From contig NZ_JAVHJU010000051.1 in NCBI RefSeq assembly GCF_031082405.1, positions 186,001-250,000 on the forward strand: DNA of 64,000 bases. The letters are read 5' to 3'. A model generated the notes under the pieces. The model was not told the DNA's origin. It made no database searches and saw only the letters and a program-made list of their open reading frames with translations. Position 1 is the stretch's first letter; each line of letters starts with the position of its first letter. The DNA is from Amycolatopsis sp. A133 (GTDB lineage Bacteria > Actinomycetota > Actinomycetes > Mycobacteriales > Pseudonocardiaceae). Position numbers and translations under genes: made by a program. Of the stretch, positions 17,543 through 26,047 are shown piece after piece.

Positions 17543-19049
17543 GCTCCGATTCTCGCGGCAACGCCCCCGTGGCCGTCCGGCCGGGCAGGAACACCAGCGC
17601 GAGCAGCGCTCCGGCGAGGCCGAGGCCGGCGCACACCCACAGCGTCGCGGCCATGCCGCCGGTGAACGCGGCCCGCGCGGACTCCGCGAGCGCGGGCAGG
17701 TGGAGCTGCCCGGCGACGGCGACCGCGCCGGAGGCGCTGCCCCGCACCGCGTCGGCGACCGGGGCGGGCAGGCCGCGGACGTCGACGCCGTCGCGGTACC
17801 CGCCGTTGAGCACCGTGCCCAGCACCGCGACGCCGATGGTGCCGCCGACCTGGCGCAGCACCTGGATCAGCGCCGATCCGGCTCCCGACCGGCCTTCGGT
17901 GAGCGCGCCCATCGCCATCGTCATCAGCGGCGGCAGCGTGGCGCCCGTACCCAGGCCGATGACGACCTCCCAGCCGACGGTGGCGCCGTAACCACCCGCT
18001 GGCGTCGTCGTCGAACCCCACGCCAGGCCGGCCGCGAGCAGCACGAACCCGCCCGTGACGACTCCGCGCACGCCCAGCGCGGCGACCAGCCGCTCGGCGA
18101 GTTTCGCCGACACCAGCATCCCGCCGATCAGCGGCAGCAGCCGCACCCCGGTCTGCAGCGCGTCGGCTCCCTGCACCGCCTGGAACAGCTGCGGCAGCAC
18201 GAACAACAGGCCCATCAGCGCGAAGGACGCCAGCGTGGCCAGCACCGCACCCCAGACGAACCGCGGCTCGCGGAACAACGCGAGGTCGGTGAGGGGCGCG
18301 GCCACCCGCGTCTGCGTCCAGCAGAACACCGCCACCAGCGCGGCACCCAGCGCGATCAGGCCGTACGTCACCGGATCGGTCCAGCCGTGCTCGCCGGCGT
18401 GGACGAAGCCGTAGGTGAGCGCGACCAGCCCGGCCGCCGAGAGCGCGATACCCGTGAAGTCGATCCGGCTCCCGCCGGTGCCCGGCGTGAGCGGCAGGAG
18501 GAACAGCACGGCCACGACGCCGACCGCGGTCAGCGGGACGTTGATGAGGAACACCGAGCCCCACGCGAAGTGGTCGAGCAGCCAGCCGCCGAGCAGCGGC
18601 CCGAGCGGGATGCCGGCGAACATCGCCATCACCCAGGTCGTCAGCGCCTTCGCCCGCTCTTCCGGCGGGAACAGGATGTTCAGCAGCGAGAGCGAGAGCG
18701 GGATGAGGAACGCGGCGCCGACGCCGAGGACGACCCGGGCGGCGATCAGCTCGCCCGGCGAACCGGCGTAGGCGCACCACAGCGACGCCAGCCCGAACAC
18801 CGCGAGTGCGCCGAGCAGCAGTCTCTTCGGGCCGAACCGGTCGCCGAGCAGGCCCGCGGGCAGCAGCAGGGCGGCCAGCGCCAGCGTGTAGGCGTTGCCG
18901 AACCATTGCAGCTGCGTGGTCGTCGCGCCGAGGTCGACGGCCAGCGTCGGCACGGCGACGTTCAGGACGGTCAAGTCGAGGCCGATGGTCAGCAGGCTCA
19001 CCGCGAGCGCACCGAGCGCCCACCACCTGCGTGGATGCACTTGAGTCAT
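17523..19049 (-). CDS. MFS drug exporter, DHA2 (14-helix) type
   Basis: 508 residues. Proton-driven efflux. Begins VHPRRWWALGALAVSLLTIGLDLTVLNVAVPTLA (start of the first helix), followed by motif A-like LLGDRFGPKR between helices 2 and 3 and motif C-like G-x8-G-x3-GPxxGG in helix 5 (FAGIPLGPLLGGWLL). Fourteen hydrophobic segments can be counted. The ATG at 19049 has GGGGGT upstream. First gene of the operon with TetR at 16943. Confidence 0.92.
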   Translation of the reverse strand: MTQVHPRRWWALGALAVSLLTIGLDLTVLNVAVPTLAVDLGATTTQLQWFGNAYTLALAALLLPAGLLGDRFGPKRLLLGALAVFGLASLWCAYAGSPGELIAARVVLGVGAAFLIPLSLSLLNILFPPEERAKALTTWVMAMFAGIPLGPLLGGWLLDHFAWGSVFLINVPLTAVGVVAVLFLLPLTPGTGGSRIDFTGIALSAAGLVALTYGFVHAGEHGWTDPVTYGLIALGAALVAVFCWTQTRVAAPLTDLALFREPRFVWGAVLATLASFALMGLLFVLPQLFQAVQGADALQTGVRLLPLIGGMLVSAKLAERLVAALGVRGVVTGGFVLLAAGLAWGSTTTPAGGYGATVGWEVVIGLGTGATLPPLMTMAMGALTEGRSGAGSALIQVLRQVGGTIGVAVLGTVLNGGYRDGVDVRGLPAPVADAVRGSASGAVAVAGQLHLPALAESARAAFTGGMAATLWVCAGLGLAGALLALVFLPGRTATGALPRESEHDVVAG

Positions 19050-19064
19050 AGTGACCCCCAAGTA

Positions 19065-19075
19065 GTAGTGACTAC
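19065..19075. promoter_or_regulatory. candidate TetR operator
   Basis: GTAGTGACTAC is an inverted repeat of GTAGT around one base, 16 bases upstream of the exporter start and in the gap towards the divergent MFS gene at 19172. Placement and symmetry suit the TetR encoded in the operon; the match is short. Confidence 0.4.
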
Positions 19076-19171
19076 CAAATGAGAGTAGCTCCCATAATTT
19101 TCGGGCGCCAGGGGGCCACCGCCGCGGAAATATGTTGCACGCGCGTACCACCTTGGGTTCTCATCGAGGAC

Positions 19172-20374
19172 GTGCCGCTGCAGCCCTACCGACGGGTGCT
19201 CTCCGTCCCCCACGTCCGCTCGACGATGGCGTTGATGTTCCTGGCGCGCCTGCCGATGACCATGAGCGGCGTGCTCTTGACGCTGTACGTCGTCACCGGG
19301 CTCGGCCGTGGTTACGGCGCCGCCGGCCTGGTCGGCGGTGGCGTCACCCTCGGGATGGCGCTCGGCGCGCCGCTGCTGGGCCGCTGCTTCGACCGGTACG
19401 GGCTGCGGCCGGTCGTCGCGGTCTGCGGGATCGGCACGACGGCGTTCTGGGTTGCCGCGCCGCACCTGCCGTTCGAGGCGCTCGCCGTGGTCGCGGTGCC
19501 GGCCGGGGTGCTTTCGGTGCCGGCGGGCTCACTGGCCCGGCAGGTGCTGGCCACGCTCGTGCCGCCCGAGGAGCGCCGTGCGGCCTACTCGCTCGACACC
19601 ATCTCGATCGAAGCGACGTTCATGATCGGCCCGGCGGCCGGGATCGCGGCCATCACGGCGTTCTCCCCGACGTGGACGCTGACCGCGCTCGGCGCGCTGT
19701 TCGGCGGCACGGCGTTCCTGATCTGGCTGGTCGACCCGCCGATCCGGGACGGAGCTGCCGAAGCGGTGGAGCTCGGCCCCCGGCCGCCGCTGCGGAGCTG
19801 GCTCACCGGCCGGCTGGTGGGAACGCTGCTGATCGCGGGCGGCACGTTGTTCGTGCTCGTCGGCACCGAACTGGCGACGCTGGCGGCCCTGCGCGCGAAC
19901 GGCGAGCTCGGCGTGACCGGGCTGGTCATCGCGGTGATGTGCGTGGCGTCGATCGTCGGCGGCGTTGTGCACGGCGCGGTGAAGCGGTCGCTGCCGCAGG
20001 GCGTGCTGATGCTGCTGCTCGCGCTGCTGGTGATGCCGGTGGGCCTGGTGGACCACCCGTGGTGGCTGCTGATGCTGGCCCTGATCCCGACCAACCTGCT
20101 GTGCGCGCCGACGCTGGCGGCCACGACCGAGACGGTCACCCGGATCGCCCCGCCGCGGGTCCGCGGCGAGGCGATGGGCCTGCAGGACTCGTTCACCCGG
20201 CTCGGCTTGGCCGTGGGCAGCCCGGTGGTCGGCTTCGCGATCGACCACTCGAGCCCGGCGTGGGGTTTCGCCGCGGCCGGCCTCGGCGGTTTGGTGATCG
20301 CCTCGGCCGGCTTGCTGCGCAACCGGGCCCCGGAACCGGCTCCGGAACCGGTCCCGGCACTGGCCGAACGCTGA
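19172..20374 (+). CDS. MFS transporter, 12-helix
   Basis: 400 residues. Motif A appears as GRCFDRYGLRP after helix 2, and about twelve hydrophobic segments are present, as in sugar-efflux/multidrug MFS proteins. I start at the GTG at 19172, which has GAGGA five bases upstream; the open frame reaches back to 19079 without family-like residues. Divergent from the TetR-controlled exporter. Substrate unknown. A 22-bp hairpin follows the gene. Confidence 0.87.
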   Translation: MPLQPYRRVLSVPHVRSTMALMFLARLPMTMSGVLLTLYVVTGLGRGYGAAGLVGGGVTLGMALGAPLLGRCFDRYGLRPVVAVCGIGTTAFWVAAPHLPFEALAVVAVPAGVLSVPAGSLARQVLATLVPPEERRAAYSLDTISIEATFMIGPAAGIAAITAFSPTWTLTALGALFGGTAFLIWLVDPPIRDGAAEAVELGPRPPLRSWLTGRLVGTLLIAGGTLFVLVGTELATLAALRANGELGVTGLVIAVMCVASIVGGVVHGAVKRSLPQGVLMLLLALLVMPVGLVDHPWWLLMLALIPTNLLCAPTLAATTETVTRIAPPRVRGEAMGLQDSFTRLGLAVGSPVVGFAIDHSSPAWGFAAAGLGGLVIASAGLLRNRAPEPAPEPVPALAER

Positions 20375-20408
20375 CGCCGGCCGCCCCCTAGCGCCTCTGC
20401 CGCGGCTT

Positions 20409-20454
20409 GTCGTGAGTGGTAACGCGGGTTAGAACCCGCGTTACCACTCACGAC
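20409..20454. terminator. 22-bp perfect hairpin between MFS gene and hrcA
   Basis: The arms 20409-20430 and 20433-20454 are perfectly complementary; the outer part reads GTCGTGAGTGGTAACG. It starts 35 bases after the MFS stop and ends 110 bases before hrcA, so it can end MFS transcription and isolate hrcA. The arm length and near-absent loop are unusual for a simple terminator. Confidence 0.75.
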
Positions 20455-20564
20455 CCCGGCGGCAGGGTGCTCAGGCGGGGAGGACTTGATGCCCGCGTTG
20501 AGCGCGACCGGCTCAGGCTTACGTAAACTCGGGTCGAGCAGCGAGCGAGGTAGGTGAGGAACCG

Positions 20565-21590
20565 GTGGCCAACGCGGAGGAACGCCGCTTCGACGTGCTG
20601 CGCGCGATCGTGGCCGACTACGTGTCCAACCAGGAACCCGTCGGGTCCAAGGCGATCGTCGAGCGGCACAACCTGGGTGTGTCGAGCGCCACGGTGCGCA
20701 ACGACATGGCGACGCTCGAAGAAGAGGGGTACATCACCCAGCCGCACACCAGTGCCGGCCGGGTGCCGACCGACAAGGGCTACCGCCTCTTCGTCGACCG
20801 GCTGTCGGAGATCAAGCCGCTGAGCGCCGCCGAGCGCCGGGCCATCACCACGTTCCTCGACAGCGGCACCGACCTCGACGACGTCCTCAAGCGCTCGGTC
20901 CGGTTGCTCGCGCAGCTGACCCGACAGGTCGCCGTCGTCCAGTACCCGATGCTGACCAACGCCAAGGTGCGCCACCTCGAAGTGGTGCCGCTCACCCCGG
21001 CGCGGCTGATGCTGGTGCTGATCACCGACAACGGGCGCGTCGACCAGCGCACGGTCGACATCGGCGACGTCGTCACCGAAGAGGATGTCGCCCGGCTCCG
21101 CACCGTGCTCAACACGGCCATGTCCGGCCGGCGGCTCAACGAGGCCGCCGCGCGCGTCGCCGAGCTGCCCGACAAGTCGCCCGGCGAGCTGCGGGACGCC
21201 CTCATCCGGATCACCACGGTGCTGGTCGAGTCGCTGGCCGAACACCCGGAGGAACGCCTGGTGCTCGGGGGCACCGCCAACCTCACGCGCAACGTCGCCG
21301 ACTTCCCCGGCTCGCTGCGCCAGGTCCTCGAAGCGCTCGAGGAACAGGTCGTCGTGCTCAAGCTCCTGGCCGCCGCGCGCAACCCCGGTGCGATCACCGT
21401 GCGCATCGGTGAGGAAAATGAAGACGAGCAGATGCGCAGCACCTCGGTCGTCTCGATCGGCTACGGCCGCGACGACGTGGTGCTCGGCGGCATGGGGGTG
21501 GTCGGCCCGACCCGGATGGACTACCCCGGCACGATCGCCGCGGTGCGGACGGTCGCCAACTACGTGGGGCAGATCCTGGCCGGCCGCTGA
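20565..21590 (+). CDS. hrcA: heat-inducible repressor HrcA
   Basis: 341 residues. Binds CIRCE operators and represses class I heat-shock genes. The winged helix is clear: PVGSKAIVERHNLGVSSATVRNDMATLE, then the wing QPHTSAGRVPTDKGYR. The C-terminal dimerisation/GAF-like domain follows. GTG start at 20565 after GAGGAACCG. No CIRCE-type TTAGCACTC repeat is visible upstream, so it is probably not controlled by itself. Paired with dnaJ 31 bases downstream, as in other actinobacteria. Confidence 0.97.
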   Translation: MANAEERRFDVLRAIVADYVSNQEPVGSKAIVERHNLGVSSATVRNDMATLEEEGYITQPHTSAGRVPTDKGYRLFVDRLSEIKPLSAAERRAITTFLDSGTDLDDVLKRSVRLLAQLTRQVAVVQYPMLTNAKVRHLEVVPLTPARLMLVLITDNGRVDQRTVDIGDVVTEEDVARLRTVLNTAMSGRRLNEAAARVAELPDKSPGELRDALIRITTVLVESLAEHPEERLVLGGTANLTRNVADFPGSLRQVLEALEEQVVVLKLLAAARNPGAITVRIGEENEDEQMRSTSVVSIGYGRDDVVLGGMGVVGPTRMDYPGTIAAVRTVANYVGQILAGR

Positions 21591-21621
21591 GCCGGGCAGA
21601 GCAGAAGGAGAAGCAGAGACG

Positions 21622-22788
21622 GTGGCGAGGGACTACTACGGCATCCTCGGGGTGGCCAAGAACGCGAGCGATCAGGAGATCAAGCGCGCGTACCGGAAGC
21701 TGGCCCGGGAGCTGCACCCCGACGTCAACCCGTCGGACGACGCCCAGCACAAGTTCGCCGAGGTCACAACGGCGTACGAGGTGCTTTCGGACCCGCAGAA
21801 GCGCAAGATCGTCGACCTCGGCGGCGACCCGATGGACGGCGGCGCGCGCGGCGGTGGCGGCGGCGACCCGTTCGCCGGCTTCGGCGGCCTCGGCGACATC
21901 ATGGACGCCTTCTTCGGCGGGGCCGGTGGCGGCGGCGGCCGGGGGCGCGGCCCCCGCAGCCGCGTCCAGCCCGGCTCCGACGCGCTCATCCGCCTCGGCC
22001 TCACCCTCGAGGAGTGCGCGACCGGCGTCGACAAGGAAATCGCCGTCGACACGGCCATCGTCTGCGATCTCTGCCGCGGTGCGGGCACCAGCGAGGGCAC
22101 CTCGGTCAAGACCTGCGACACCTGCGGCGGGGCCGGCGAGGTCCAGTCCGTCCAGCGGTCGTTCCTCGGCCAGGTCGTCACCGCCCGGCCCTGCCCGGTC
22201 TGCCGCGGCTTCGGCGAGGTCATCCCCGACCCCTGCCGCCAGTGCGGCGGCGACGGCCGCATCCGCGCCCGCCGCAACGTCACCGCGAAGATCCCGCCGG
22301 GCGTCGGCGACGGCATGCGCATCCGGCTGTCCGGCCAGGGCGAGGTCGGCCCCGGCGGCGGCCCGGCGGGCGACCTGTACGTCGAGATCGACGAGACCCC
22401 GCACGAGGTCTTCGTCCGGCAGGGCCACGACCTGCACTGCAACTTCCGCATCCCGATGACCACCGCCGCACTCGGCGCCACGGTGCCGATCTCGACGCTG
22501 GTCGACGGCGACTACGAACTCGACGTCGAACCGGGCACCCAGCCCAACGCCGAGCTCGTCCTCACCGGCAAGGGCATGCCGCGGCTGCGGTCCTCCGGCC
22601 GCGTCGACGGCCGCGGCGACCTGCACGTCCACATCGACGTCGTGGTCCCGACCAAGCTCGACGACGCCCAGCGCGAGCTGCTCGTCGAGCTGGCCCAGCA
22701 GCGCGGCGAAGAGGTCCCGACGCTGGCGTCCAACGGCACCAAGCACGGCGGGCTGTTCTCGAAGCTCCGCGCCAAGAACCACCGCTGA
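21622..22788 (+). CDS. dnaJ: chaperone DnaJ (DnaJ2 type)
   Basis: 388 residues. Co-chaperone of DnaK. N-terminal J domain with HPD in ELHPDVNP, a short Gly/Phe-rich linker with GGGGG runs, and four zinc-finger CxxCxGxG repeats (CDLCRGAG, CDTCGGAG, CPVCRGFG, CRQCGGDG), then the C-terminal substrate domain. GTG at 21622 with AAGGAG upstream. It is the copy linked to hrcA, distinct from the dnaK-operon copy expected elsewhere. Confidence 0.97.
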   Translation: MARDYYGILGVAKNASDQEIKRAYRKLARELHPDVNPSDDAQHKFAEVTTAYEVLSDPQKRKIVDLGGDPMDGGARGGGGGDPFAGFGGLGDIMDAFFGGAGGGGGRGRGPRSRVQPGSDALIRLGLTLEECATGVDKEIAVDTAIVCDLCRGAGTSEGTSVKTCDTCGGAGEVQSVQRSFLGQVVTARPCPVCRGFGEVIPDPCRQCGGDGRIRARRNVTAKIPPGVGDGMRIRLSGQGEVGPGGGPAGDLYVEIDETPHEVFVRQGHDLHCNFRIPMTTAALGATVPISTLVDGDYELDVEPGTQPNAELVLTGKGMPRLRSSGRVDGRGDLHVHIDVVVPTKLDDAQRELLVELAQQRGEEVPTLASNGTKHGGLFSKLRAKNHR

Positions 22789-22790
22789 CC

Positions 22791-23543
22791 GTGCCCGACA
22801 CCACCCTGCCGGTCTTCCTCGCCGCCTCGGTCCCGGCTTCGGGCCGCACGGTCCTCGACGGGGAGGAAGCCCGGCACGCGGCCACCGTCCGCCGCCTGCG
22901 CACGGGCGAGCGGCTGGTCCTGTCCGACGGCGCCGGTGCGATGGCCCGGTGTGTCGTCGAAGGCGTCCAGGCCGGCCGGGACGCGTTGGTGACGCTGTCG
23001 GTCGAGTCGTATTGGACCGAGGAGCCGCCGGCCCTGCGGGTCCTGGTCGCGCAGGCGCTGGCCAAGGGCGACCGCGGGGAACTCGCGGTGGAGCTCGCCA
23101 CCGAGGCCGGGGTCGACGCGATCGTTCCGTGGCGGGCGGCCCGGAGCGTCGCGAAGTGGGAAGACGGGGGCCGCGGGGAGAAGGCGCTCGGGCGGTGGCG
23201 CGCCACGGCGCGGGCAGCGGCCAAGCAGGCGCGACGGGCGCACGTTCCCGAGGTCACCGAGCCCGTCACCACGGGCGAGCTCGCCGGGCTCGTGGCGACA
23301 ATGTCGCTGGCCGTCGTGCTGGAGTCGGATGTTCCGGACCGGCTCACCGACCTGCGGCTGCCCGATACCGGGGATGTTCTCCTGGTCGTGGGGCCGGAGG
23401 GCGGGGTCACCGACGAGGAACTTCGCGCGCTTCGCGACGCAGGGGCGCGAGCCGTCCGGCTCGGGACGACGGTTCTGCGGACCTCAACCGCCGCGGCGGT
23501 TGCGTTGGGCGCGCTTGGTGCGCTCACCACCCGTTGGCAGTAG
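22791..23543 (+). CDS. rsmE: 16S rRNA m3U1498 methyltransferase RsmE
   Basis: 250 residues. SPOUT-class enzyme with the trefoil-knot signature LLVVGPEGGVTDEE and the following LGTTVLRTSTAAAVAL. The N-terminal PUA-like part contains HAATVRRL. GTG at 22791, two bases after the dnaJ stop, so it is co-translated with hrcA-dnaJ. Methylates the decoding region of 30S subunits. Confidence 0.95.
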   Translation: MPDTTLPVFLAASVPASGRTVLDGEEARHAATVRRLRTGERLVLSDGAGAMARCVVEGVQAGRDALVTLSVESYWTEEPPALRVLVAQALAKGDRGELAVELATEAGVDAIVPWRAARSVAKWEDGGRGEKALGRWRATARAAAKQARRAHVPEVTEPVTTGELAGLVATMSLAVVLESDVPDRLTDLRLPDTGDVLLVVGPEGGVTDEELRALRDAGARAVRLGTTVLRTSTAAAVALGALGALTTRWQ

Positions 23544-23955
23544 AGCACCCAAAAAACCGGGCGAATTTTGCGCCCAGTTATGGCGCGATCACGCTCCGAC
23601 CCGTTACTCTCGTTTATTAACGCGCCACTCAAAGTTTCAGACGCGCCACTGGGAAGACACAGACTCCGCCGGGCACCTCCCCCCTCGGTCCGGCGGCCGC
23701 CGCGGTCGCGGTGAGGCGACCCCCAGGCTTCACCGCCACCGCGGCATCTCTCAGCTCGCTTCGCTCGCTGGCGATGCGCGGTTTGGTTTCGTCCTTGTCT
23801 TCTGGGGGTCAAACCCCCAGACCCCCAGCCGGGGCGAGCCCCGGACCCCCGCGACGTTCGCTTCTCTGCCGGTTGTGACAGCGTGTTGCGGGCTTTGGCC
23901 TTCGGCCTTCGCCGTTGGGTGGGAGTGGATGCAGTTGGGTCGATAGGGTGCTCTT
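23544..23955. other. 412-base intergenic region with G/C-run hairpins
   Basis: No gene is supported here; frames that cross it lack codon bias and similarity. It holds a direct repeat of ACGCGCCACT (near 23621 and 23651) and, at 23802-23844, two hairpins: CTGGGGG/CCCCCAG with a five-base loop, and CCGGGGC/GCCCCGG with a two-base loop (23829-23844). A TAGGGT near 23945 is a possible -10 for the HIT gene. Confidence 0.6.
23802..23844. repeat. G/C-run palindromic element, copy 1
   Basis: Two adjacent hairpins flanked by C-runs. The core CCGGGGC..GCCCCGG recurs at the end of recO (32599-32615) with the same arms. This points to a dispersed element family and not to a site specific to this gap. 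Confidence 0.6.
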
Positions 23956-24324
23956 ATGAGCGAAACCGATGCCGATACCCTCTTCGAACGGATCGTCGGT
24001 GGGGAGATTCCTGCCGACGTTGTTTATCAGGATGACAGCACCTTTGCCTTCCGGGATGTTCGGCCGCAGGCTCGGGTGCACGTCCTTGTTGTGCCCCGGA
24101 AGCGGTACCGGAACGTCGGGGAGCTCGCTGCCGCCGATCCGCAGCTGCTCAGTGATGTTGTTCGCACCTGCCGCAAGGTTGCCGAGCTCGAGGGGATCGT
24201 CGAGAGCGGGTACCGGGTGGTCTTCAACACCGATGGGGATGCCGGGCAGACCGTCTTCCACGTCCACGCCCACGTTCTCGGCGGGGAGCCGCTGGGGTTG
24301 TTCGGGGCTCCGGAGCAGGACTAG
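23956..24324 (+). CDS. HIT family nucleotide hydrolase
   Basis: 122 residues. Histidine-triad motif HVHAHV at the C-terminus (H-x-H-x-H), with LFERIVGGEIPADVVYQDD at the N-terminus, as in HinT-type purine nucleoside phosphoramidases. In mycobacteria a HIT gene also occurs in this block. The ATG at 23956 comes soon after TAGGGT, so the leader is very short. A 412-base gap separates it from rsmE. Confidence 0.94.
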   Translation: MSETDADTLFERIVGGEIPADVVYQDDSTFAFRDVRPQARVHVLVVPRKRYRNVGELAAADPQLLSDVVRTCRKVAELEGIVESGYRVVFNTDGDAGQTVFHVHAHVLGGEPLGLFGAPEQD

Positions 24325-24410
24325 GGAAACCTGCCTGCGTCCGGCCGGGGTGTGCCAGTAGCATCGGTGGGGTCCGTAGTCCCTCACCGAGAAAGCAGGG
24401 CCGAGGCCAC

Positions 24411-25478
24411 GTGGCCGGAACCGTACCGGGTGGAGCCGCCCGACCCGACGTCCCCGGGGACGTCCCCAAGACCGAGGACGCCGCCGCCCAGGCGGCCCAG
24501 TCCCGGTTCCCCATCCCCGACGCCGCCGCCCTCAGCCTGCTCGGCTCCCGCGACGAGAACCTGCGCGTCGCCGAGGAACTCCTCGCCGCCGACGTGCACG
24601 TGCGCGGCAACGAGGTCACCCTGACCGGCACCCCCGCCGACGTCGCGTTCGCCGAACGCGTCTTCGCCGAGCTCGTGCAGCTCGCCACCGGCGGCCAGCA
24701 GGTCGGACCCGACACCGTCCGCCGCACCGTCGGCATGCTCTCCACCGGCGACGCTTCCCCGGCCGAAGTCCTCAGCCTCAACATCGTCTCCCGCCGCGGC
24801 AAGACCATCCGGCCCAAGACGCTGAACCAGAAGCGCTACGTCGACGCCATCGACAAGCACACCGTCGTCTTCGGCATCGGCCCCGCCGGCACGGGCAAGA
24901 CGTACCTGGCCATGGCGAAGGCCGTCCAGGCGCTGCAGGCCAAGCAGGTCACGCGGATCGTGCTCACCCGCCCGGCCGTCGAGGCCGGCGAGCGGCTCGG
25001 GTACCTCCCGGGCACGCTCAACGAGAAGATCGACCCCTACCTGCGGCCCCTGTACGACGCGCTGCACGACATGGTCGAGCCGGAGTCGATTCCGCGGCTC
25101 ATGCAGGCCGGCACCATCGAGATCGCGCCGCTCGCCTACATGCGCGGCCGGACGTTGAATGACGCCTTCATCATCCTCGACGAGGCCCAGAACACCACGC
25201 CCGAGCAGATGAAGATGTTCCTCACCCGGCTCGGCTTCGGGTCCAAGATCGTCGTCACCGGCGACATCACCCAGGTCGACCTGCCCAGCGGGCAGCGCAG
25301 CGGCCTGCGTGTCGTCCGGGACATCCTCACCGGCGTCGAAGACCTGCACTTCGCCGAGCTGACCAGCCAGGACGTCGTCCGGCACCGGCTCGTCGCGAAC
25401 ATCGTCGACGCCTACGAGAAGTGGCAGGCCGTGCAGGACGCCCAGCAGAACGACGGCTGGAAGGGCAACCGGCGTTGA
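24411..25478 (+). CDS. phoH: PhoH-like ATPase
   Basis: 355 residues. Walker A GPAGTGKTYLA, Walker B FIILDEAQN, and the conserved TRPAVEAGERLGYLPG block of the PhoH/RNA-helicase-like ATPases. An N-terminal ~110-residue KH/R3H-like part precedes the ATPase. GTG at 24411. Its stop overlaps the TTG start of ybeY, and the phoH-ybeY-corC-era order is conserved in actinobacteria, supporting a role in RNA or ribosome metabolism. Confidence 0.95.
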   Translation: MAGTVPGGAARPDVPGDVPKTEDAAAQAAQSRFPIPDAAALSLLGSRDENLRVAEELLAADVHVRGNEVTLTGTPADVAFAERVFAELVQLATGGQQVGPDTVRRTVGMLSTGDASPAEVLSLNIVSRRGKTIRPKTLNQKRYVDAIDKHTVVFGIGPAGTGKTYLAMAKAVQALQAKQVTRIVLTRPAVEAGERLGYLPGTLNEKIDPYLRPLYDALHDMVEPESIPRLMQAGTIEIAPLAYMRGRTLNDAFIILDEAQNTTPEQMKMFLTRLGFGSKIVVTGDITQVDLPSGQRSGLRVVRDILTGVEDLHFAELTSQDVVRHRLVANIVDAYEKWQAVQDAQQNDGWKGNRR

Positions 25479-26038
25479 GCATCGAGATCGCCAACGAGTC
25501 CGGCGTCGACGTCGACGAGACGTCCATCGTCTCGGCCGCCCGCTACGCCCTCGACAAGATGGAGGTCAGCCCGCTCGCCGAGCTGTCCATCCTCCTCGTC
25601 ACCCTCGACGTCATGGAAGACCTCCACGAACGCTGGATGGACCTCCCGGGCCCCACCGACGTCATGGCCTTCCCCATGGACGAGCTCGACTCCTCCCGCC
25701 GCCCCGACGCGCCCGACGCGTCGCCGGCGCTGCTCGGGGACATCGTGCTCTGCCCGGCGTTCGCCAAGGACCAGGCCAAGACCGCGGGCCACGCCCTGAT
25801 CGACGAGCTGCACCTGCTCACCGTGCACGGCGTGCTCCACCTCCTCGGCTACGACCACGCCGAACCCGCCGAGGAACGCGAGATGTTCGCCCTCCAGAAG
25901 CGCATCCTCGGCGAGTACCAGGACGCCGTCGCCGCACTGGAGAAGCGGGACGCCCAGCGCAACACCGACGACCGCGTCCTCGGCATCGCGGGGCTCGACG
26001 CCCCCGCCGCCGAACCACCCGCCGGGGAAACGCCCTAG
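25475..26038 (+). CDS. ybeY: endoribonuclease YbeY
   Basis: 187 residues. Zinc-dependent RNase for rRNA maturation and quality control. The metal site HGVLHLLGYDHAEPAEERE is the H-G-x-L-H-L-x-G-Y-D-H signature. The start is the TTG at 25475, overlapping the phoH TGA; the frame matches the family from SIEIANESGV onwards, while the longer frame back to 25421 is phoH in another register. C-terminal ~40 residues are a family-variable tail. Confidence 0.95.
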   Translation: MSIEIANESGVDVDETSIVSAARYALDKMEVSPLAELSILLVTLDVMEDLHERWMDLPGPTDVMAFPMDELDSSRRPDAPDASPALLGDIVLCPAFAKDQAKTAGHALIDELHLLTVHGVLHLLGYDHAEPAEEREMFALQKRILGEYQDAVAALEKRDAQRNTDDRVLGIAGLDAPAAEPPAGETP

Positions 26039-26047
26039 GCGCCAGCC

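Noticed and set aside
17517..19082. Long plus-strand frame opposite the DHA2 exporter
   Set aside because: Arg/Gln/His-rich shadow with no domains. The minus-strand frame has membrane helices and transporter motifs.
20409..20454. Possible CIRCE operator for hrcA
   Set aside because: CIRCE needs TTAGCACTC-N9-GAGTGCTAA. This repeat has different arms and almost no gap between them.
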